Assembly: GCA_038503035.1 (NCBI GenBank)
Contig: JAVSML010000032.1
Coordinates: 682,001-746,000 of the forward strand
Source: Crocodylus rhombifer
Taxonomy: Eukaryota; Chordata; Crocodylia; Crocodylidae
Direction of reading: 5' to 3'
DNA length: 64,000 nt
Shown here: in pieces, positions 1-13,100 of the stretch
How the letters are laid out: each line of letters starts with the position of its first letter
Position numbering within the stretch: the first letter of the stretch is position 1
The notes under the pieces: generated by a model
What the model saw: only the letters and a program-made list of their open reading frames with translations
What the model was told of the DNA's origin: nothing
Databases searched by the model: none
Made by a program: the position numbers and the translations under genes

Positions 1-2820
1 GAGGATCACCTCTTTGGACCCGCTCGAGATGCATCTGTGGATGCATGACAAGGTGCAGTTGGCCTTCCTGACTGCCTCACCACACTGCTGGCCCATGTTC
101 ATCTTGGAGTCAATGATAACCCCCAGATCCCTTTCCGCCTCCTTGCTGACAAGAGGGAAGTTCCCCAGCCTGTAGGTATGGTGCCGGTTGTTCCTCCTGA
201 GGTGCATCACCTTGCACTTGTCTGTGTTGAAGCCCATCCTATTCTCGTCCGCCCACCCTTGTAACCTGTCTAGGTCTGATTAAAGCCTGTTGCATCCTTC
301 CAGTGTGCCCACGTCCCCCCACATCTTAGTGTCATCAGCAAATTTGAACAGGGTGCTTTTTACCCCCTCGTCCAAATTACTGATGAAGATGTTGAACAGT
401 GCGGGCCCCAAGACCGAGCCCTGCGGAACCCCACTGCCCACGTCCTTCCAGGTTGAGAAGGACCCATCCACTACCACCCTCTGGGTGCGGCCCTCCAGCC
501 AGTTGGCGACCCATTTGACTATGTGGGTGTCTACACCACAGCCCCCCAGTTTCTTAATGAGAACGAGGTGAGAGACTGTCGAAAGCCTTCCAGAAGTCCA
601 GGAAGACTATGACCCCTGCATCTAATGATCTGGTGATCTGATCATAAAAGGCCACCAGGTTGGTCTGACAGGACCTGCCACTAATGAACCCGTGTTGGTT
701 GCCCCTAAGCATGCAGTCCCCTGCTGGCCCCTCCTGGATGTGTGCCAGAATATTTTTCTCGAACAGCTTGCCTGGGATCGAGGTAAGACTAACCGGCCTA
801 TAGTTTCCCGGGTCCTCCTTCCTGCCTTTTTTGAAGATGGGAACCACGTTGGCCCTCTTCCAGTCCTCCGGTACCTCACCAGAGCACCACAAGTGCTCAT
901 AAAGCCGTGCCAGGGGACTTGCAATGACCTCGGCCAGTTCCTTTAGAACTCTAGGGTGGAGATCATCCGGACCGGCTGACTTGAATACGTCCAACCCCTC
1001 CAGAAGCTCCCTAACTAAATCCTCGTTAACCCGTGGCCCAGGTGTGCCTCCCCCGGGGGCCTGAGGGGGGCCCAGCAGGGAGGTGGCTGTTCTGGTCCCT
1101 GCTTAGGAAGACGGAGGCAAAGAAATCATTGAACATGTTAGCTTTGTCGTTGGTGTGACGACCAAATTTCCCAACGCGTCCTGCAAGGGCCCCACATTAC
1201 CCGGGACCTTCTTTTTACCCCCTATGTATTTAAAAAAGGACTTCTTATTGTCCTTAATCTGGGAAGCTAGTTCCAGTTCCATCTCTGCCTTGGCCTTCCT
1301 AACTACCACCCTACATTCCCGAGCAACTGCAGAATAGTCTTCTGTGGTGATGACCCCTTCTTTCCATTGGGTGTAAGCCTCCTTTTTAGCAAGGAGACAT
1401 TCCCGGATGCTTTTGGTGAGCCATGGAGGCTTGTGTGCTTTCTTGCTCCCTTTGATCCTTGTTGGGATTATCTTCCTTTGGGCTTGGAGGATCGTCTCCT
1501 TAAGGAGCGACCACTCTCCTTGGACACCTGGCTCCCCTCCCCTCCGGGACCTCAGCGCTTCTCCAACTATCCTCCTTAGCTCGTTGAAGTCTGCCCTCCT
1601 AAAATCTAGGGCCGCTGCCTTACTGCATGCCTTTGCCACCTTGCATGGGATGGTGAATTCCAGCAGACGATGATCGCTGTCGCCCAGGTGGTCGAGCACC
1701 CGCAGCCCCCTCACCGGGTCATCACCCGTGGCCAGCACTAGGTCCAACAAGGCATCTCACCTGGTGGGGCTGTGCACCTCCTGGGTTAGATGGAGGTCCT
1801 GCACTCTAAGAACCTACGTGAGCGGTCAGACCTGGCTGACTGCTCCTCCCAGCAGATGTCTGGGAAGTTCAGGTCCCCCATGACTACCACATCCTTAGCC
1901 TTCACCACCTCTGTGAGCTGACCCAAGAATTCCTGGTCAAGCTCTTCTCCCTGGTTGGGTGGTCTGTAGTAGACTCCCACCATTAAGTCTCTTTCCCCTC
2001 GACTGCCTTATACTCTAACCCAAAGCACTTCAGAGTGGCCCTCCCCTGACTCCTTGCTAATTGACGAGGATGTGTATTCCTCCTTAATATAGACTGCCTC
2101 GCCCCCACCTCTCTTTCCTATCCTGTCCCTCCTATACAGCCTATAGCCCTTGACATTCACCGCCCAATCGTGTGTTTCGTCCCACCACGTTTCCGTAATC
2201 CCCACTATGTCCGGGCTGGTGTCAGCCAGCAGGAGGGTGAGTTCCTCCTGCTTGTTACCCATACTACGAGCATTTGTGTAGAGGCATTTGAGGCCTCCTG
2301 TGGATGTGTGTACTGACCCCCTATTCCCAACGTTACCCTGGCCCCTATCTCTTACCTGTTTATTCGCTTCGCTTGTTGGGGTGGGCTGGGCTGTAGTTGT
2401 GGGTGCTGTTTGGTCTGGCAGTCTGATGTTTCCTCCGCCCTCATCTTCCCCTTCCCCCGATGAGCCTAGTTTAACACCTGCCGGAGGAGGTCCGTCAACC
2501 TAGAAGAGAACACACGCTTACCTTTAGGGGAAAGGTGGAGCCCATCCCATCCCAGCATGTCTCTTGTCGTGATGTGCTGGTCATGGTTGAGGAAGCCAAA
2601 GCCCTCCTCGAAGCACCATTCCTGTAGCTGCCAGTTGGTCTCTGCGATGCACGTTTCATGCCATCTGCCTCGTCCACTCACTGGCAGGATAGAAGAGAAA
2701 ACCACCTGTGCGCCCATCTCCTTCAGCACGCACGCACCTACCTGCCTATTCGTAGGCAGGCTATCCAGAGGAGAAAAAAGCACCTTGAGAACTTGCTCTG
2801 CCAGCACTTGCCAGCAAGAG
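1..2820 (-). mobile_element. Young CR1 LINE, - strand, 3' end beyond window
   Basis: On the - strand, 2807 to 2466 encodes the end of CR1 ORF1. It includes the SGNH/esterase-type block GWDGLHLSPKGKRVF, an established part of CR1 ORF1 proteins. ORF2 starts near 2262 (MGNKQEELTLLLADTSPDIV) with the APE endonuclease motifs ITETWW, VMGDLNFPDICWEEQ and SDHRLLEF. The reverse transcriptase follows ([31 protein letters not shown] near 330-360). The frame is broken in several places, so it is not active as it stands. The 5' part of ORF1 is missing. It closely resembles the + strand copy at 26942-29567. Confidence 0.93.
2466..2807 (-). pseudogene. CR1 ORF1 C-terminal esterase-like fragment
   Basis: A 113-codon open frame ends in GLHLSPKGKRVFSSRLTDLL, the DG-x-H region typical of the SGNH hydrolase fold in CR1 ORF1. 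The N-terminal part of ORF1 has been lost by truncation near 2820. Confidence 0.7.
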
Positions 2821-4052
2821 GAGTAGGAGAGCTGGTGGCAGAGGTTGTCATCCCCTTACTCTCCTCCCCAATACTACCACCACCATCTTCAGCTGTGCTG
2901 CTAATGAGAAGTGAGCTCTGAGTTCAGTAGCTAAGCTCCCCTGGGTGAAGGATGCCCTGTGCAGAGGAGGAGCAACAGGGCTTGAAATCTCCAGGGACAC
3001 TTTGTGAGGTGCTTTCGTGTATGTGCTTTTCCTTTGTCCCCAGCACATTCCTACTGTGTATAAGTAAGCCACGTCATGCTGAGTATTTGTGTCCATCTTA
3101 TTTCCCCTCTGGGAAAAGATGCTTAATGGCTCCTTAAAAGAGCAGCCTGGAAGACTGGTTGGGGAAAGGGAGGAGGGATAGTGAGTCATGACATCTGCTG
3201 AGCTATCCTGGGGCAGCAGAATTCAGCACGAATCAAGAGTCCCCTTGCAGAAAGGGGGAAAAAGGAGGAGAGCTGCCCACCCTGTGAAGCTGGAGACCTG
3301 TGGAAACATACGACATGCTGAAATTAAAGCATGATACAAAAGAGGTGCATCACTTAACAAGTGATATCTTTGTGGCTGGGTCACCATATTTACAGCTTGT
3401 TATTGGGTGATAAGTTGCTTGAATGTGTAACAGGTTACAATTTATTGCTCCATGAATACATTAATTGCACTTTAGATGTAAAGTCTGTCAGGAGTCTCTA
3501 ATTTAGACAGCATTCTCCAGAATTGGTCACTGACTGAGGATTTATCAAATTAGGATTTAAAAATTCACAAGCAAAATAAATAGACATTTTCCTGACAACT
3601 TGTTTTCCTTTCTGTGGAATAGCCTCAGGTTTTTTTATTTTATTTTCATTTAACATGAAGTGGCTAAGAAACTTGTATCATTTGGAGCTTCCTAGCCAAT
3701 TCCAAGTCTCTCTAGGAGCCCCATGGACCAGATGACATGGCTTTATAGGCCATATGCTTAATATTCCTGGTTTGTTCTGATAAAATCTGAGAGTGAAAAG
3801 CTGTCTTTGTTGATATGTCACATTTGCCATTGACCCCAATAGGACCAAGATTTCATTCTTTATTGCATTTATAAATGTAACTTTGGTCCATAGTAGGTTT
3901 TGTGTCAGTTTTATTTTGTATTTAGTACTGCTGTTCTTTTCTATGCAGGTGGCATTGATTACATCCTCTGCAGAATCTGTTTATAAGCTCTTTTGGGAGC
4001 CTTCTCAACAGGTGGCACTTGATGTTTACTTTGTGATTTCTTTTTCTTCAAG
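2821..4052. other. TTC13 intron sequence without recognised elements
   Basis: AT-rich single-copy-looking DNA from the end of the CR1 to the first TTC13 exon. I found no repeat, RNA gene or splice-flanked exon that I could support. Confidence 0.6.
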
Positions 4053-4183
4053 GGATGTGCTACTTCAGAATTTTGAAAGCTATAAGCCAGAGGTTCAAGA
4101 GCTGATATGTGTTGCTGATCATTTAGGTTCACTGATGCAGTATGAAACACCAGGGTTTCTTCCAAATAAGCGAATACATAGAG
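4053..4183 (+). CDS. TTC13: TTC13 exon a (first in window)
   Basis: A strong acceptor (pyrimidine-rich tract, then TTCAAG) precedes 4053 and the donor GTATGC follows 4183. The first base completes a codon from the upstream exon. The exon encodes 43 codons starting [10 protein letters not shown] and ending LPNKRIHR, plus one base. The frame is also open upstream to 3883, but that stretch sits over the pyrimidine tract and does not look conserved, so I place the boundary at 4053. Confidence 0.85.
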
Positions 4184-7100
4184 GTATGCCTTTTGCTTTG
4201 CCAGTAAAGTAAGCTAATTGAACCAAAATAATGTGCAAGTATAAAACTATTTTATTATGGTAATATTTGAAATAAATCTGTCCATTTTGTTCAAATAAAA
4301 TTTACAAATGACTGTATCTTATATATTCATATATAAATACTTTCAGAACTGGTGTGATTTGCCCTGATATGGGAAGCCATGAAGTCATGCGTTTATATTG
4401 TATTCCTACTAGCATTCATACTGACACTTCTTTTTCTTTTGAATATATTTCTTACCTCTCTGGTGGAGTTCCCTCATCTGTAAAATGGGAAGTCTGAGTG
4501 GACTAACTGGTTCTGTATTCTTTGTCATCCAGCAATGGGACTGGCTGCTTTAGAAGTAATGCAGGCTGTGCAACGGACATGGACAAACTCAAAAGTTCGA
4601 ATGAATGGGAAAACCAGACTGTTGCAATGGAGAGATATGTTTGACATTGCTGTGAAATGGCGAAGGTAATGCTAAAAGAGCTACCAAGCCCTTAACTTGA
4701 TACGGGTACAAGTTCTCATTGGCTAGAGGCCTGAATTTAAGACGGACTGAACAGTCACAGGTTTTGCATTAGTGATAACTGAATAACTTATAGAAGTGGT
4801 GGATGTAGATCCAATAGCACTTAGAGACCTTGGCCAAGTTGGGTCTCTGTTGTGCTAGGCTACGTACAGATACAATATAAGAGAGTTCATACTATTACAA
4901 TCTGATCACAATCTAACAGATAGGTGAAACAAACAAATGGGTGAGTACAAGGTCAGAGGAGGTATACTAACAGTAATAGAAACAGTTTTAGCATGGGCTG
5001 ACTGTGCAGAATTATTGTGTAACTTATCAATCAGGATCAGTAATAAGGTCTACTCCAAAACTTCGAAATATGTTGGTGAGATAATATTGAAATTTGCATT
5101 TCTGCTTTCTGCTCTCTACTTGTTTTATGGCTAAATGGAAGACTTCGGTCTTGAGCCATCTGGCACCACTTTGGAGCTTTTAGGTTAGAGCAGGGGGAAC
5201 TGAACAGCTGTTCAGCTCTTGCTAAGTGATTGCACTCAGATACCACAGCAAGGTGGAAACTGTGAGGGAAAGCATGTATTTTAAAATTGTCAGTGAGTGT
5301 CTTTCTTAACTTTTGTTCCACAGTTTGTATTAGTGATGCCTGTTAGTTAAACCCAAGCTATGAAAGACTGCAGGATGTATTGTAGCTTTACGTTCATTTA
5401 GCTAAAGTTATTAGCTAGACAGTTTGAAATTAAATCTGTGAGAAGTTTTTGAGTTTCTTTTTTCCTCTTGTAGTTTGTACGTGCTTCCATAAGGAAGAAA
5501 CAACTGATTTTGCCATTTCTGAAGCCAGCTTTTGCATAAAAGCATTGGTGCATGAGCCAGCTTTTCAGAACCACACATTCATTTTTAGAAAATGTACTTC
5601 AGAAACTCTCACAACTTTCTCTCTTTCCAGATTTAAAATATTACCTATCTTTTCAGGATAGCCGACCCAGACCAACCTGTGCTATGGTTAGATCAAATGC
5701 CTGCTCGAAGCCTTAGTAGAGGCTTTAATAACCACATCAATCTAATCAGGTATGAAGGCTTTGTCCAATCTTCTTGTTTATGTTAGGAATTGGACCAAAA
5801 TATGCAGGTTGCTTTTGAGCTAATACAGCTGACAGTGTTCAGCTTATGTATGCTGCTTGTTGTCTTTTTCTAAGGTGACCAGGTTTTTATTTTTTTTTCT
5901 CTTCCAATAGGATTTTTGGTTTTTTGGTTTTTTTTTTCATTCATTAAAAACCAAGTTTATATTCCACCCATGATTTTCCTCCCTCTTCTCTGTTATCTTA
6001 ATGTTTTATAGCTTTATTTTAGAAATACATTTAGGCCTGAAATGCTAATTTTTCATTCTATTTTATTTTAATTATTGCCAAATTAAAACACCTGCCTTTT
6101 GCACTTAAAGTAAAACACATCCATAGTTGTTTTAAATTCCATGAGCACTACTTCTGGAAGGTGACGCTACCAGCAGTGATGGCACAGTAGTGTACAAATC
6201 TTCGCTTCCTGCTTTGTAACCATTAGTAGAATTACATGGTGCTATCAATATTTCAGAGCGGAAAGTTTAAAGGAATAGGTATCAAAATACCTGGCCTAAG
6301 ACATTGAAAGGTAAGATGTGCACTGTGGAAAAAAAAGGTTTTGACACACAGATTCAATTGTTGTACGTCCCCTCTTCTCCCATACTATAAGACTTCATAT
6401 GGCAAGCTGTACTGCTCCACCTCCAAGGAAGCTGTGGGGCAAGTAGAGACACTTGGCAAAATCACTGTCAATCACAGGGGCAGATGTGTTTGTAACCAGG
6501 TTCCATCCTCTTTCCATCCTCTATGGGAAGTGTAGACTCTTTGCTCTGTCTTGCTACTTGTATGCCTGACTCTGTTTCTCAGAAAGAAAGGGAAAATGTG
6601 GGACGATAAGAGGATGAAAAGGCCTTTTTCAGTATTTTGCAAGAGTGTGGAAATTGATGTTTCAGGTTCCCTCTACACAGGATAATGATGCTTTTTCCTC
6701 ATATCTCATGCCATTTTGGGGCTCTTTCAGTTGGACTCAGCACATGCTGGCTTTTCTGTGGGGTATAGTTAAAGTGCTGTTGAAACTGTTTTGGCTCTGC
6801 AATTGCAATAGCTGCCTCCAGCTTCTTAGGAAAGTGTTGTGTTTATGCTTCCAGTTGGTACATCCTGGATCAGTCTCTCCTCTGTGCTTTTCCTTCCTTT
6901 TTTCTCCCACCAACAGTGCAGCAAGGTCCCAACTCCATTAGTTCATAGCTTTACCTGGGTTTTTCCTGATATGAGAGAGAGATAGCTTGAACCCAGTTTA
7001 TGCCATTAGTACAAAGAAAGAAATTGCTGTTGCCCATGTTTTTAGCAGGATAGAAAGAGTATCTGATTTACAGAGTTATTTCTCTGTTCTTGACCTTCAG

Positions 7101-10100
7101 TTCAACGATCTTGGCTATTCCTGATAATCAGTGTTCCCCATGTGGCTCTCTCTCATCAGGTAATATAGCAGATGTACCTAGTAATTCCTGTAGTAGGGTA
7201 TGCTTAGTAATGAAGCTCTGTACAGCTGTACCTTTGTAAGATGCCAGCCCAGACCTTTCCATCAGCAGTGCTTTCTTAGCAGGAGGATTAATTTTATACC
7301 CTAGCATAAATTACTGTGTTTTAAAGGGTCTATATATCCTATTATGCTTCTCCATCAGTAGTTTCTGTGCATTAATTTTCGAAACCTAGTCCATACCCAT
7401 TTAGTCTGTGTGGATACTGTTTAGATGCACCCTTTGTAGACATTGTTGTCTGGGTCTGCTTTCTCCTTTGCCAAATTCCTTCCCAAGAATAGCCCTTTAA
7501 TCTGGAGTCAAGTGAAGAGAAGGAAGAATGGAATCTGATATCTCTCAAGCTCTGCTCTCTAGACAATCTCCATCTGCTTCTGACATGCCACTCAAAAGAT
7601 GAGCTGGATCTGCAAAATGAGAATCGCTCCTCCACTTGTAGAGAGAGGTAGTTAACCATGTTAGAAGGCAGGGGAGAGTAGCACTTTAGAAACCAGCTTA
7701 GCATCTAACCAAGTAGGCTGTTGCCTATGAAAGCTTATGCCTTTCTGAACCAGTTTGTCTGTAAGATGCTATCGTGCAGTGCCTTCTGCCATTCCTCCCC
7801 TGGTGTACATTTATCAACTATAAAATAGCTCACAGTGTTACTAATTAAAATACTCATAAATAAGCTTAATTAATTTTTTTTTTGCAATAAATGGGACTTT
7901 TAATTTTGGACTGTTGTTGCAGGTGCTTTCAAGCATTCATTTTCAGGCAGTTTACACTTGAATGTTACATTTGTTACTATAAGGCTAAAGGTTAAATTTT
8001 ATAGCGATAAAAGTTATCCATCTTCAGTTTGTCAAAACAAAGCCTTCTTGAAAGCCTACATTTTCAGGCAACATTAAGATTGGAGACTGTCTGTATTCCT
8101 ATAGATATGTAAAGACATCCACTCCTGAAATTTATACCTCTTGGAGTTTTAGGGCTTTCTAAAAGATGGCAGTGCCTCTACAGCAGAAATTTGAAGCCAC
8201 ACCAGCACTTGAGCTGCTAACTGGTTTCCTACTTGATTTATTATCATTGTTCGTAGCTAAACCCAGTATCATACAGAACTGAAATGATACCTTGGTTTTC
8301 TAAGCAACTGAAAGAGCCTATGTTTGTATTTTAATTCCTTGACACTTCTGCCTGTTGTACATAACATTTTTATGTAGGATGAAAGATGATGGGACGTACA
8401 ACAAGAGCAAATTATGTATTAGTGGTTGTTTGCCATCATCCTTCCTCTCACCCTTTCTTCTTTCCCTTGCTTTTTCTGTTCATGCATGCATTTATATAGT
8501 CTTATTCCATTCAGGTTTTAGTCTGCCTTTCAAGCATCTGGTTCTGTCACTTACTCTGAGAGCAGTCCTGTTTACACTCTGGAAAATAAGATACTAAACA
8601 GTGAGTTAGGGTGCCAGAATCAGGCCCCAATTAATTATGGAAAGGGGATGGAGACTGGCTATATATAGGTATCCTGCAATTGACAGTGTTTTTGCCTCCT
8701 TTTATGCATAGCTATAACACTTGCTTTATAAAATCTTGTTTTGTAGAGAGGGAGAAGAGGAAGGACTCCTACAAATGCAGTAATGGTATGTAATTTTCCA
8801 TTTCAAGGCATTATGAAACAGCTATAACCTGAACGGACCTTTTAAGAGTTTATAGGGTAATTGCCAGGGTTCCAAGAAAAAGGTATTCAGTCACCTATTT
8901 GTTTACAAGGATTGCTTATGAACTCATTAAATGTTTACTGTAGTGCACGCTTCTAGAAAATATTTAAAAAGCAGGTGGGGTTTTGTGAATGTATGTAACT
9001 GTTTGTTTCCTGAAAATCTCCTGGCAGTTGAAATTTTTGGTACAGTCTTTTACATAATCATTTCTTTTTAAAAAGGTTGCACACCCCTCAGACCCTCTTT
9101 TTTGTTCTGCAGTGTTTTAAGCTATTTCACGATATCCCAAATCAGGGAAAATTTCAATTAAAAACCCCCTTTATTTTTAAAAGATTGCAGTTTAGTGTGT
9201 TGGGTACTTGGGAGCTTTTAAAGCAAACTTGTTCACGAGTACATTCTTGAATACAAGATGAGGTATTTTGCCCCAGTCAACATGGGGGGTGGGAGGGACG
9301 GGACACACACAACTCTCGTTTTACACTGGTATACAAGAAGACCTCACTAAATACATTGTCATTAAACTGCTGCCAAAGGCACTATGTGCTCAGCAATGTA
9401 AACCAACTGTGAAGTTGATTGAATACAGTCAACACTGAGCATGACTATAAAACACATGTCCCACCCTAGGCAAACATGCTATTGATGGGAACTGTGTGCA
9501 TGTGTCCCTTCAAAAAAACAGGAGGGCATTCCCTCCATAGAGAACTGGCACTGGGCCTGGAAGTACTGCAATACCAGGCTGGCACCAGGAGGGCCAGAGC
9601 CAGCCCTGACACCCTCCCCTTGCTGCCAAAAAGAACAGGTTTAATTTATTAGAAAATGTTAAATTTCAGGTGACGCAGTTCAAGGCAGAAGGAAATACAG
9701 AAGACCTGAGCAAGGGGCTACACAGTAGAGGGTGAGGGTTGGGATGGAAACATAAATAAGTTACATATAAAGCTTGTAGCTGACAAAGTCTGGGTGTGAG
9801 GGTGTGGGAAGGGGAAAAGAAGAGTGGGGAATGCAATGCTTGTACAGTGAGTAATATATCGGAGACCCTGCACAACGATGGCACATTCGAGTTGGGAGAT
9901 GGTTCATAAAAACACTCGTACAGTTCCAGATAACAGCATGTGGGATACAATTGTGAGGGCAGGGAATAGTCCAGGGTGAACAAAGTCCTTGGAGTTCATT
10001 AGGTGTAGCAGAAGGGGGCAATCAGGCAGTTCCCCCCCCCTCGCCCTGTGTCACTTCCTGTCGTCAGTCTGTTGGGGTCCATGTACTGGCACTGTCCTGT

Positions 10101-13100
10101 GATGTGCTTCACATAGATGTCCCTGGATCAGCAGGTGGTGTCAGATACCATGAGGTGCTGCATCAGGTTGGCATAGCGGTGGGATACACGACAGATGCAC
10201 AGGATGCTTTCAGTGCTGGGGTCCCATGCTGTGAGTGCCCCAGTGATTAGCACCTCAACTGTCTCATCATATCCCTAGCTTCTCAGAGTGTCCATCAGCA
10301 GCTGGTATTTTTCTTATTTCTGCTTGCAGGCATTAACAAAATCTTGCTGCTGGTTCTCAAATGGGATGGTGACATCTACCATCATTATGCACTTGCTGTC
10401 CTCATTGGTCACAGTGATATCTGGGCACAGCTGGCTCTCGCAGCCTGGGGCAGGATGGTTGCTCCAGAAGCAGCCGGTGCACCTATTTCTTGAGCAGCTG
10501 CCAGACCTCAGCATCCTCATTCTTGAGGGGGGCCTTGGGGACTGCTGAGCCCCTCAGGATGAATGCAATGCGGGGTATGAGAGAAGTGTTCAACACATCT
10601 ATCTTCTGTCAGGGAGACAGCAGGGGCAAGTCCAACTTGTGGGCATCCTGTACAATCCCACAAATGTTCTCTTCCAGCATCTGCTTTGCCTAGTGTCTGG
10701 TGGGCATTCCCAGGTGGATATAGGTCTCTCTGTCTCTCAAGTGCCGTATCTGCTTGCCCTGGATGGTGAGGCTGGAATCCAGGATAGTGTTGTTCTTCCT
10801 GCAGTCAGTGTGCCGAGAGGTGCACTTGGCAGTGTTGAGACGGAGCCTCATCCACTTGTATGTCTCGGAGCTGATGTCCAGCATCCTCTGTAGCTGCTTG
10901 ATGTTGCTGGTGAGGAGGACCAGGTTTTTCCATGTAGCCCAGAATACTCAGCTTCCACTGATAGAAGTTGAGACTTCTTCACACCAGACCAGATGGAGAT
11001 GTTGTACACCTTGCCCTCTGATGACTGGATGGTAGTGGTGCAACCATTGTAGAGCTCCCACACCAGGTTGATGGTACTGACCGGCATCCCAAGCTCTCGG
11101 AGGGTGTGAAAGTTGTGGCACTGGGACATGGAGCTAAAGGCATTGGAGATACCCAGCCATGCCACTGCGCATGGCCTTCTGGCTCTCCGGGCATCATCCA
11201 GTGTCATCTGGAGTGCAAAGTTGTGTTTGGAGCAGCCTTCATTGGAAAGAAAGCCTTTCTGGCTCAGACTGGTGGCTTGCTTGGTCACTGCCCAGTCGAT
11301 GATCTGAGCTGCCAAGCAGTTGGCATGGAGTTCGTAGAGTGGAGCACCGGGTGATGGGCCTCCAGTTGCCTGGGTATTTGGTTTACCTTTCTTGTATATT
11401 AACACTGATCGCTTTCTTCAGGGGACTGGGCATGCAGCAGAACTCCCTGCACTGGTTGAAGAACAGCATCAGGATGAAGCAGCCTGGGACCTCCTTTAGC
11501 AGGCTGTACCTGATGTTGTCTTTGCCGGGTGTGGTGTCTCTGGTCCTGCTCAGGTGGGCCTCCACTTCCTTTGGAGTGAAGGCTGCTCTGAACCCCTTTG
11601 TGGAGCCAATGGGGGTCAGGGGTCCAACAGATGCAGGGCACAGGGTGGCTGCTTCCACCTGGGGGTTGAAGATGCCATTGAAGTAGTTGAATGGGGTCTC
11701 CTGGGGTATCTGGCAGAATGCAGAGGGTCCATCCATGATCTCTCACATCTCCTTGGAGCGGTTGGACTGCTACAGCTTCTAGATCTTAGACACTGCTTCC
11801 AGGTCTTAGCACTGATGCTCAGGATGTCTTCTAGGCTTGTGCTGGTGTTGTGCTGGCCTGGCTGCTGTTTCCAGAGGGTTGCCTGGGTCTGGCAGCTTCT
11901 GACAGCTCTTTGGTGAGCTGGACCACCTAAGCCTCAGAAGTCTCGAATGTGGTGGTGTTGGTGAGCTCCTCCATTCAGATGGCCTGCCCAGGTGTGGGCA
12001 GCCTCTGTGAAAGGACAGGCTCTCTGGCTCTGGGTTGTCCTGGAGAGGTAGGTTGGTAGCTTCGGGTGGTTCCTGGGCTCCACAGCACAGGCTGCTAGGA
12101 GCTATGATTGTAGCCAAAAAGGCTGATGGAAACCTATCCCAAGGGTAGGGTAATGTGCAGCCCAGTTGAATGGTAGTGTCCATAGCTCTCAGTCTCCCTC
12201 AGCATCGACTCTTTTTCAAGTAATGGTGAGCCACAACACTGAATACACTGAAGTTTTGACTTCCTCTTCACTCCCAGAGCTGAGCTTTTCTTTTTCATAT
12301 TCTGCCTTTTCCATTTCCAATGAGTCCTGTTTTTTTTTTCTCCAGAATATCTAGCAAATATCACCAAACCAGGCCATACACAGTGCATTCAGAAGCTGTC
12401 TGTAGCCCATTCTGTCAGCCTGGCGCATATTAGTGTGGCCTTACCCTCCATGGAGTAGAGCTGGACCATGTTGCCCTGTTCCTCATCTACATATAAATAT
12501 TTGGAGCCTCCCAAGACTTATGACAAGAACACCAGTTCCAGTCATAAGCAAGGGTCTAATAAGCACATGGATCCTTTGTGGGGGGTATCTGGAGTACACA
12601 CACAGTGAGCTATGGGGTTACCAAGACCTCAGATGCTGCTGACTTGTGGGGACCAGCCCAATGAACTGCATGGTAAATCATGAGCCTTTTGGTTTTGGAT
12701 TAATATGCATAGTTCGTATGCTGTGTAAGTAAGTGCTAAAATGTTCCTCAGAAGTGTGCTTATGGAATACCTGTGCTCAAATGTGTATCATTTTCAAAAA
12801 AAGGTAATGTGCATCAATCCTGGTTGAACTAACTGTATAGTCACTATATGCAAGTTGCTATAGCCATGTTTAATTTCTAGGTTATTGTTTTCAAGTTTGC
12901 TCCTCACTTCTGTGTGCTCAGGGAGAGCAGGGTGTGACAGTATGGAGAGTGGAGTCAGGGGAAAAAGGTGGGGGAAGCGAAGAAGAAAGCAGCTGTCTAA
13001 TGATCCGGATTTATTTTCCCTGCTGTAGCAGTTGTGGGGGAGGAGGTACAGATTCAAGGCAGACTTCCAATAATTAGCTTCTATACTTGGCAAATTTAAC

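Larger units (their letters stand above)
9540..12400 (-). mobile_element. Dead R2/Hero-like non-LTR retrotransposon (restriction-like endonuclease type)
   Basis: Read on the - strand from 12400 down, broken frames give in order: a Cys/His cluster ([10 protein letters not shown] then HYHSTGLH); a pre-RT block ([20 protein letters not shown]); RT blocks [36 protein letters not shown] and [20 protein letters not shown]; a thumb-like [13 protein letters not shown]; an endonuclease block [11 protein letters not shown] then [16 protein letters not shown]; and a C-terminal block near 10080-10290. This order and the PDI...VDVT signature mark the R2/NeSL/Hero group, not CR1. RT motif A has Gly where Asp is expected, and the YADD box is missing through a deletion near 10925-10985. 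9540-10080 is probably the 3' UTR. Confidence 0.72.

Noticed and set aside
3883..4052. Open reading frame continuing upstream of TTC13 exon a, with a possible acceptor near 3948
   Set aside because: The strong pyrimidine tract and AG at 4052 mark the exon start, and the upstream residues do not look like TTC13.
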